Of a DNA stretch of 64,000 nt, positions 60,241-64,000 are shown one piece after another. Source of the DNA: Chlorogloea purpurea SAG 13.99 (GTDB taxonomy: Bacteria > Cyanobacteriota > Cyanobacteriia > Cyanobacteriales > Microcystaceae). The position numbers were made by a program, and so were the translations under genes. Under the pieces are notes generated by a model, which did no database searches, was not told where the DNA came from, and was given only the letters and a program-made list of their open reading frames with translations. The DNA is taken from NCBI GenBank assembly GCA_016903695.1, contig JADQBB010000012.1, forward strand, positions 1 to 64,000, given 5' to 3'. Every line of letters begins with the position of its first letter. The first letter of the stretch is position 1.

Positions 60241-62073
60241 ATGACCTGTCACGCTGGGGCCACAGTCGCCGCCAAAAACAACGCGGTCAAACGAGTAGCT
60301 TTATTAGGGATGCCCAACACGGGCAAGTCAACTTTCTTTAACCGCATGACGGGTGCGACGGCGTTCGTGGGTAATTGGCCCGGCGTAACAGTAGATTTAA
60401 TGCAGGCTAATGTGAAGATAAACGGTGAAACCGCCGAGTTCGTGGATTTACCTGGTATATACGACCTCAATGGCTTTAGCGAAGACGAGAAGGTAGTCCA
60501 GAGATTCTTACAGACCTTCCCCGTAGATTTAATGCTGGTCATCATCAACGCTTCCCAGATCGATCGACAGATTCGCCTACCCCTACAGATTAAAGCCTTA
60601 GGACTACCCGCCGTGGTGATGTTAAATATGGCGGACGAGGCGAAGCGTTACGGTATCCATATTACACCGGAAATCCTTTCAGAACGTCTGGGGATGCCGG
60701 TGTGTTTACTCAGTGCCAAATACGGCAAAGGCTACACCAACGCGTATTTAACCATCGCTAAGGGTTTAGCTGCACAGTTACAGTCCTGTATTGTAGGTAA
60801 TACGAAAGAATATTTAGAGTTAGAGGGACAAGTCACCCCATCAGCGATTCAATCTTTACTGACGGGCGCGGTAGTTATGCCCTCCCAGCTTAGAAAGAAT
60901 ATTACCACGACGATCGATCGCATTCTCCTCCACCCGATTTTCGGCCTGCCCATATTCTTCGCTGGGATGTTTGTACTATTCTGGTTCGTGTGGAATTTAG
61001 GATTACCCTCGCAGGATATAGCCGATAAGGTGACGGGTTGGTTACAGAGTAATGTTATAGAACCTTTAGTGTCTCCCTTACCCACAGTCGTACAGGATTT
61101 TATCCTCAGCGGACTTTGGGGGGGAGTGGCCACAGTGGCTTCTTTCGTGCCTTTAATCCTGCTATTTTTTATCATGATGGCCATATTAGAAGATAGCGGC
61201 TATCTATCGCGTTCAGCCTATCTCATGGACGCTCTCATGTCAAGATTGGGTTTAGACGGGCGCAGCTTCGTATTACAAATGATGGGCTTCGGTTGTAACG
61301 TACCGGCATTAATGGGAACGCGAGTAATGCGATCAAAAGCATTACGATTACTAACGATGTTGATCATTCCTTTCGCCCTATGTTCTGCCCGTTTACAGGT
61401 GTTTGTTTTCATCATCGCTGCGGTTTTTCCTAATGGTAATGGCGCAATAGTTTTATTCTCCCTATATATACTTAGTTTCGTCATCGCCTTACTCACTGCC
61501 GCCTTATTTAAAGGAGTATTTAAAAACGAAGAACCTTTCGTGTTAGAGTTGCCGCCTTATCGATTTCCCACCATGCGCCAGATATTCTTAAGGGCTTGGG
61601 GAGAAGTAACTCATTTTTTAAGACGGGCATCTAAGTTCATTATTTTAGGTTGCGTGGCCGTATGGTTTCTGACCAACTTACCCCCCGGTGCTACGGGTTT
61701 AGACACTTGGGGAGGTAAATTAGGCTCGTTATTTAGCCCGATAATGCAACCGATTGGTATTGACACCCATCTAACTTTAGCTTTAATTTTCGGCTTCATC
61801 GCTAAAGAAGTAGTAATTGGCTCACTGGCGGTTATTTATGGAGTGAATGGGGACGCTGTAGGCGGTGCGATAGCTAGTTCGGTAACGTTCATTCAAGGAT
61901 ATAGTTTCTGTATTTTCTGCCTACTTTATACTCCCTGTTTAACGACGATAGCCACCATGTATAAAGAGTCTAAATCTTGGAAGTATACAGGTTTCGCCTT
62001 ATTATTATCTTTCGTGATCGCTTGGGTGTCGAGTTTTATCTTCTATCAGGGGGCATCGCTTTTGACCAGATGA
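60241..62073 (+). CDS. feoB: FeoB, ferrous iron transporter with GTPase domain
   Basis: A 610-residue membrane protein. The N-terminal G domain has G1 GMPNTGKSTF, a switch I region near NWPGVTVDL, G3 DLPGIYDL and G4 NMAD. The membrane part (about 230-605) has the Gate motifs with GFGCNVPALMGTRVM and LLYTPCLTTIATMYKESKSWK, containing Cys residues. It imports Fe2+ into the cell. Length is in the range of cyanobacterial FeoB. The next gene, a response regulator, starts within its stop (ATGA), which couples transport and signalling. Confidence 0.96.
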   Translation: MTCHAGATVAAKNNAVKRVALLGMPNTGKSTFFNRMTGATAFVGNWPGVTVDLMQANVKINGETAEFVDLPGIYDLNGFSEDEKVVQRFLQTFPVDLMLVIINASQIDRQIRLPLQIKALGLPAVVMLNMADEAKRYGIHITPEILSERLGMPVCLLSAKYGKGYTNAYLTIAKGLAAQLQSCIVGNTKEYLELEGQVTPSAIQSLLTGAVVMPSQLRKNITTTIDRILLHPIFGLPIFFAGMFVLFWFVWNLGLPSQDIADKVTGWLQSNVIEPLVSPLPTVVQDFILSGLWGGVATVASFVPLILLFFIMMAILEDSGYLSRSAYLMDALMSRLGLDGRSFVLQMMGFGCNVPALMGTRVMRSKALRLLTMLIIPFALCSARLQVFVFIIAAVFPNGNGAIVLFSLYILSFVIALLTAALFKGVFKNEEPFVLELPPYRFPTMRQIFLRAWGEVTHFLRRASKFIILGCVAVWFLTNLPPGATGLDTWGGKLGSLFSPIMQPIGIDTHLTLALIFGFIAKEVVIGSLAVIYGVNGDAVGGAIASSVTFIQGYSFCIFCLLYTPCLTTIATMYKESKSWKYTGFALLLSFVIAWVSSFIFYQGASLLTR

Positions 62074-62744
62074 GAATTCTAATCGTGGAAGACGACGATC
62101 GTATCGCTAAACCCCTTACGAAGGATCTAAAATATCAGAATCACGCAGTGGATTGGGCGAAAGACGGTTTAGAAGGTTGGGAGTATGCAGAATCTACCTC
62201 ATACGATTTGATCCTTTTAGATTTGATGCTACCGAAGTTAGACGGCATCAGTCTCTGTCAACGTTTACGACAAGCCAGATATAGCGGTTATATTTTGATG
62301 TTAACGGCTAGAGATACTACCGAAGATAAGGTGATTGGTTTAGACGCGGGGGCCGATGATTATCTGGTAAAACCTTTCAAATTAGAAGAGTTATCGGCCC
62401 GCATTCGCGCTTTAAGTAGAAGAGCCGTAGAGATTAAACCAGCAAAATTAATTTACGCTAAATTACAATTAGACCCCAATAGTCGTCAAGTCTCCTACGG
62501 CGGAAACCTTTTGAATTTAACCCCCAAAGAATACATGATTTTAGAGTGTTTCCTCAATAACCCTTCTCAGGTTTTAACCCGCGCGGCCATCGTGGAAAAA
62601 CTTTGGGACTTCGATAAGCTATCGGGGGAAGAAACCGTAAAAACCCACATAACCAACCTACGTAAAAAGTTAAAATTAGCGGGTAGTGACGATAACTTTA
62701 TCGAAACCGTTTATGGTGTCGGCTATCGCTTGCAATCTTTATAA
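62070..62744 (+). CDS. OmpR-family response regulator (RppA-like)
   Basis: A 224-residue response regulator. The receiver domain has the acidic pair in RILIVEDDDRIAK, the phospho-Asp in LILLDLMLPKLDG, Thr in MLTARD and Lys in VKPFKLEE. The C-terminal winged helix is of the OmpR type, with LTPKEYMILECFL and VKTHITNLRKKLK. Receiver details resemble cyanobacterial RppA/NrsR. The ATG at 62070 overlaps the feoB TGA, so it is translated with the iron transporter; it may sense iron or redox state. Confidence 0.9.
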   Translation: MRILIVEDDDRIAKPLTKDLKYQNHAVDWAKDGLEGWEYAESTSYDLILLDLMLPKLDGISLCQRLRQARYSGYILMLTARDTTEDKVIGLDAGADDYLVKPFKLEELSARIRALSRRAVEIKPAKLIYAKLQLDPNSRQVSYGGNLLNLTPKEYMILECFLNNPSQVLTRAAIVEKLWDFDKLSGEETVKTHITNLRKKLKLAGSDDNFIETVYGVGYRLQSL

Positions 62745-62746
62745 CG

Positions 62747-63994
62747 ATGTTCCAGCAAATTAGACAAAGGTTATTATTGTCTTACCTTTCCATCCTGGCT
62801 TTAATTTTGCTCGTTTTCGCCCTGGGAGTGAGAATAACTTTTATCTATAGTCTCCAAGAAAAGTTAATCGAGAAATTAATCGCTTTAGGACAGGGGGCAT
62901 CCACTAGCGTTGAGTCGGATGGTGGACAGATCAAGATAGAAAGCGAAGGGAAGATTCAACAACTTTTGAATAAAGATCAGTCTATCCAGTGGTTCGATAA
63001 AGGGGGCCGAATAGTCACGCAACAGGGGAAGATAATACCTTCTCTAGCTTTCTCTAATGATAAAATGCAGACTGTACAAAACGGTAAAAGAAGAATCCAA
63101 AGTGTGGTTTTACCCGTTTACGGAATCGATAATAATCAATTAGTTGGTTATATAAGAGTTAATCAATCTCTAGACGAGTTTCAGGAAACTATTTATAAAT
63201 TAGATTGGGGCTTGGGTATTGGTATTATCTTCGCCTTACTGTTGAGCGGTATCGGCGGTTTAATTTTGACCCGTCAAGCTATGCAACCGATCGAAGATAG
63301 TTTCCAACGTCTGAAACAGTTTACTGCTGATGCTTCCCACGAATTACGCAGCCCTTTGATGGCGATTACAAGTAATGTGGCCGTGTCTCTAAAGTATCCA
63401 GAGGGGATGAGAGAAAGCGATCTAGAAAGTTTTGAATGTATCGCTAGTGCAACAGAACAGATGACCGCTCTAACGGAAAATTTACTACTCTTAGCCCGTA
63501 ACGATAATGTACAATCTAATACCTCTGAGTTGGTGGATATAACCTCTATTTTAACTGGTTTGGAAAAACGCTATCAAGAACAAGCGGCGGCGAAAAATAT
63601 CAACTTATTATTCCTGGTAAAAGAGGGGTTACTGACTGTAGGTAATAGGGAACAATTAACACGAGTTTTTAGTAATCTGATCGATAATGCCCTTTACTAT
63701 ACTCCTGATAACGGTACTGTAACTGTAAAAGGGGGATCGATCGTTAATTCAGTAGAAATTACCATCAAGGATACGGGTATAGGTATCGCCAAGGAACATC
63801 AAGAAAAAATCTTTGAGAGGTTCTGGCGTTTGAATACTTCTAGGTCTTATCATCAGGGAGGTTCGGGATTGGGGCTGGCTATAGGAAGATCGATCGTACA
63901 AAGTCACCGTGGGTCTATCACCGTCGATTCAGTCCCCGGTCAAGGTAGCCGTTTTTCCGTCATCTTACCCGGTTATTTGCCTTTGCGGAAATGA
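62747..63994 (+). CDS. Sensor histidine kinase
   Basis: A 415-residue membrane kinase. One hydrophobic helix near the N-terminus (about 10-35) and another at about 153-175 bracket a periplasmic sensor of about 120 residues. The kinase core has the H-box DASHELRSPLMAI, N-box NLIDNALYYTP, G1 DTGIGIAKEHQEKIFERFWR and G2 GSGLGLAIG. It begins 2 bp after the response regulator stop, giving a classical pair RppA/RppB-like in arrangement. The complete gene ends six bases before the window end. Confidence 0.92.
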   Translation: MFQQIRQRLLLSYLSILALILLVFALGVRITFIYSLQEKLIEKLIALGQGASTSVESDGGQIKIESEGKIQQLLNKDQSIQWFDKGGRIVTQQGKIIPSLAFSNDKMQTVQNGKRRIQSVVLPVYGIDNNQLVGYIRVNQSLDEFQETIYKLDWGLGIGIIFALLLSGIGGLILTRQAMQPIEDSFQRLKQFTADASHELRSPLMAITSNVAVSLKYPEGMRESDLESFECIASATEQMTALTENLLLLARNDNVQSNTSELVDITSILTGLEKRYQEQAAAKNINLLFLVKEGLLTVGNREQLTRVFSNLIDNALYYTPDNGTVTVKGGSIVNSVEITIKDTGIGIAKEHQEKIFERFWRLNTSRSYHQGGSGLGLAIGRSIVQSHRGSITVDSVPGQGSRFSVILPGYLPLRK

Positions 63995-64000
63995 ATCACG

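Overview
The window comes from a cyanobacterial chromosome of moderate GC. The evidence is a cyanobacterial gene set: menD for phylloquinone, the circadian-input protein LdpA, cytochrome b6f PetL, a ferrochelatase with a chlorophyll-binding (CAB) tail, a Ycf45-type ATPase, DUF3288, and a ParA/coiled-coil pair that looks like the McdAB carboxysome-positioning system. HIP1 octamers (GCGATCGC) recur, for example at 1504, 2062, 6237, 7231, 7716 and 10246. I cannot name the genus. Genes are packed tightly. Several convergent pairs overlap at their 3' ends, and many same-strand neighbours share ATGA.

Region by region: 0-6.9 kb carries a secreted small protein, exonuclease III, a GT2-GtrA fusion, a SUMF1-domain protein, an ArnT-like glycosyltransferase and menD. 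6.9-12.6 kb (minus strand) has the Ycf45-like ATPase, ldpA, a VWA protein and the bioB-bioY-lspA cluster. 12.7-15.1 kb is a small accessory patch with a BrnT/BrnA-type toxin-antitoxin pair, a peroxiredoxin-like gene and a solitary C5 methyltransferase. 15.1-31 kb is mostly housekeeping: mnmG, petL, a permease pair, folB, proB, a YqeG phosphatase, hemH, argJ and an aldo-keto reductase.

31.2-49.5 kb is an accessory biosynthetic island. It encodes a PP-loop ATP pyrophosphatase-like enzyme, an adenylation-carrier-thioesterase protein, eight or nine glycosyltransferases, an NTP_transf_5 nucleotidyltransferase, a PqqD-domain protein with a leader-peptide-like tail, a polysaccharide pyruvyl transferase, a sugar-nucleotide epimerase and an ABC exporter. 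The AT-rich block at 43.7-47.7 kb suggests that part of it was acquired. The PqqD protein is the best candidate for something undescribed: its C-terminus contains an F-x-x-P-x-L element like the Y-x-x-P-x-L recognition motif of lasso-peptide leaders, on the same chain as the domain type that binds such leaders.

49.5-64 kb holds a second solitary C5 methyltransferase with a 145-bp multi-hairpin element at its 5' end, and the likely mcdA-mcdB-DUF3288 operon. Then come a two-gene unit resembling the tail of DUF6745 proteins, a VWA protein with a duplicated C-terminal domain, tlyA, a flavin reductase, a TPR protein, an ABC ATPase, and rsmG coupled to a c6-like cytochrome. The SRP RNA gene (ffs) lies on the minus strand at about 59716-59811. 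The window ends with feoA-feoB translationally coupled to an OmpR-type two-component system, which suggests iron or redox signalling.
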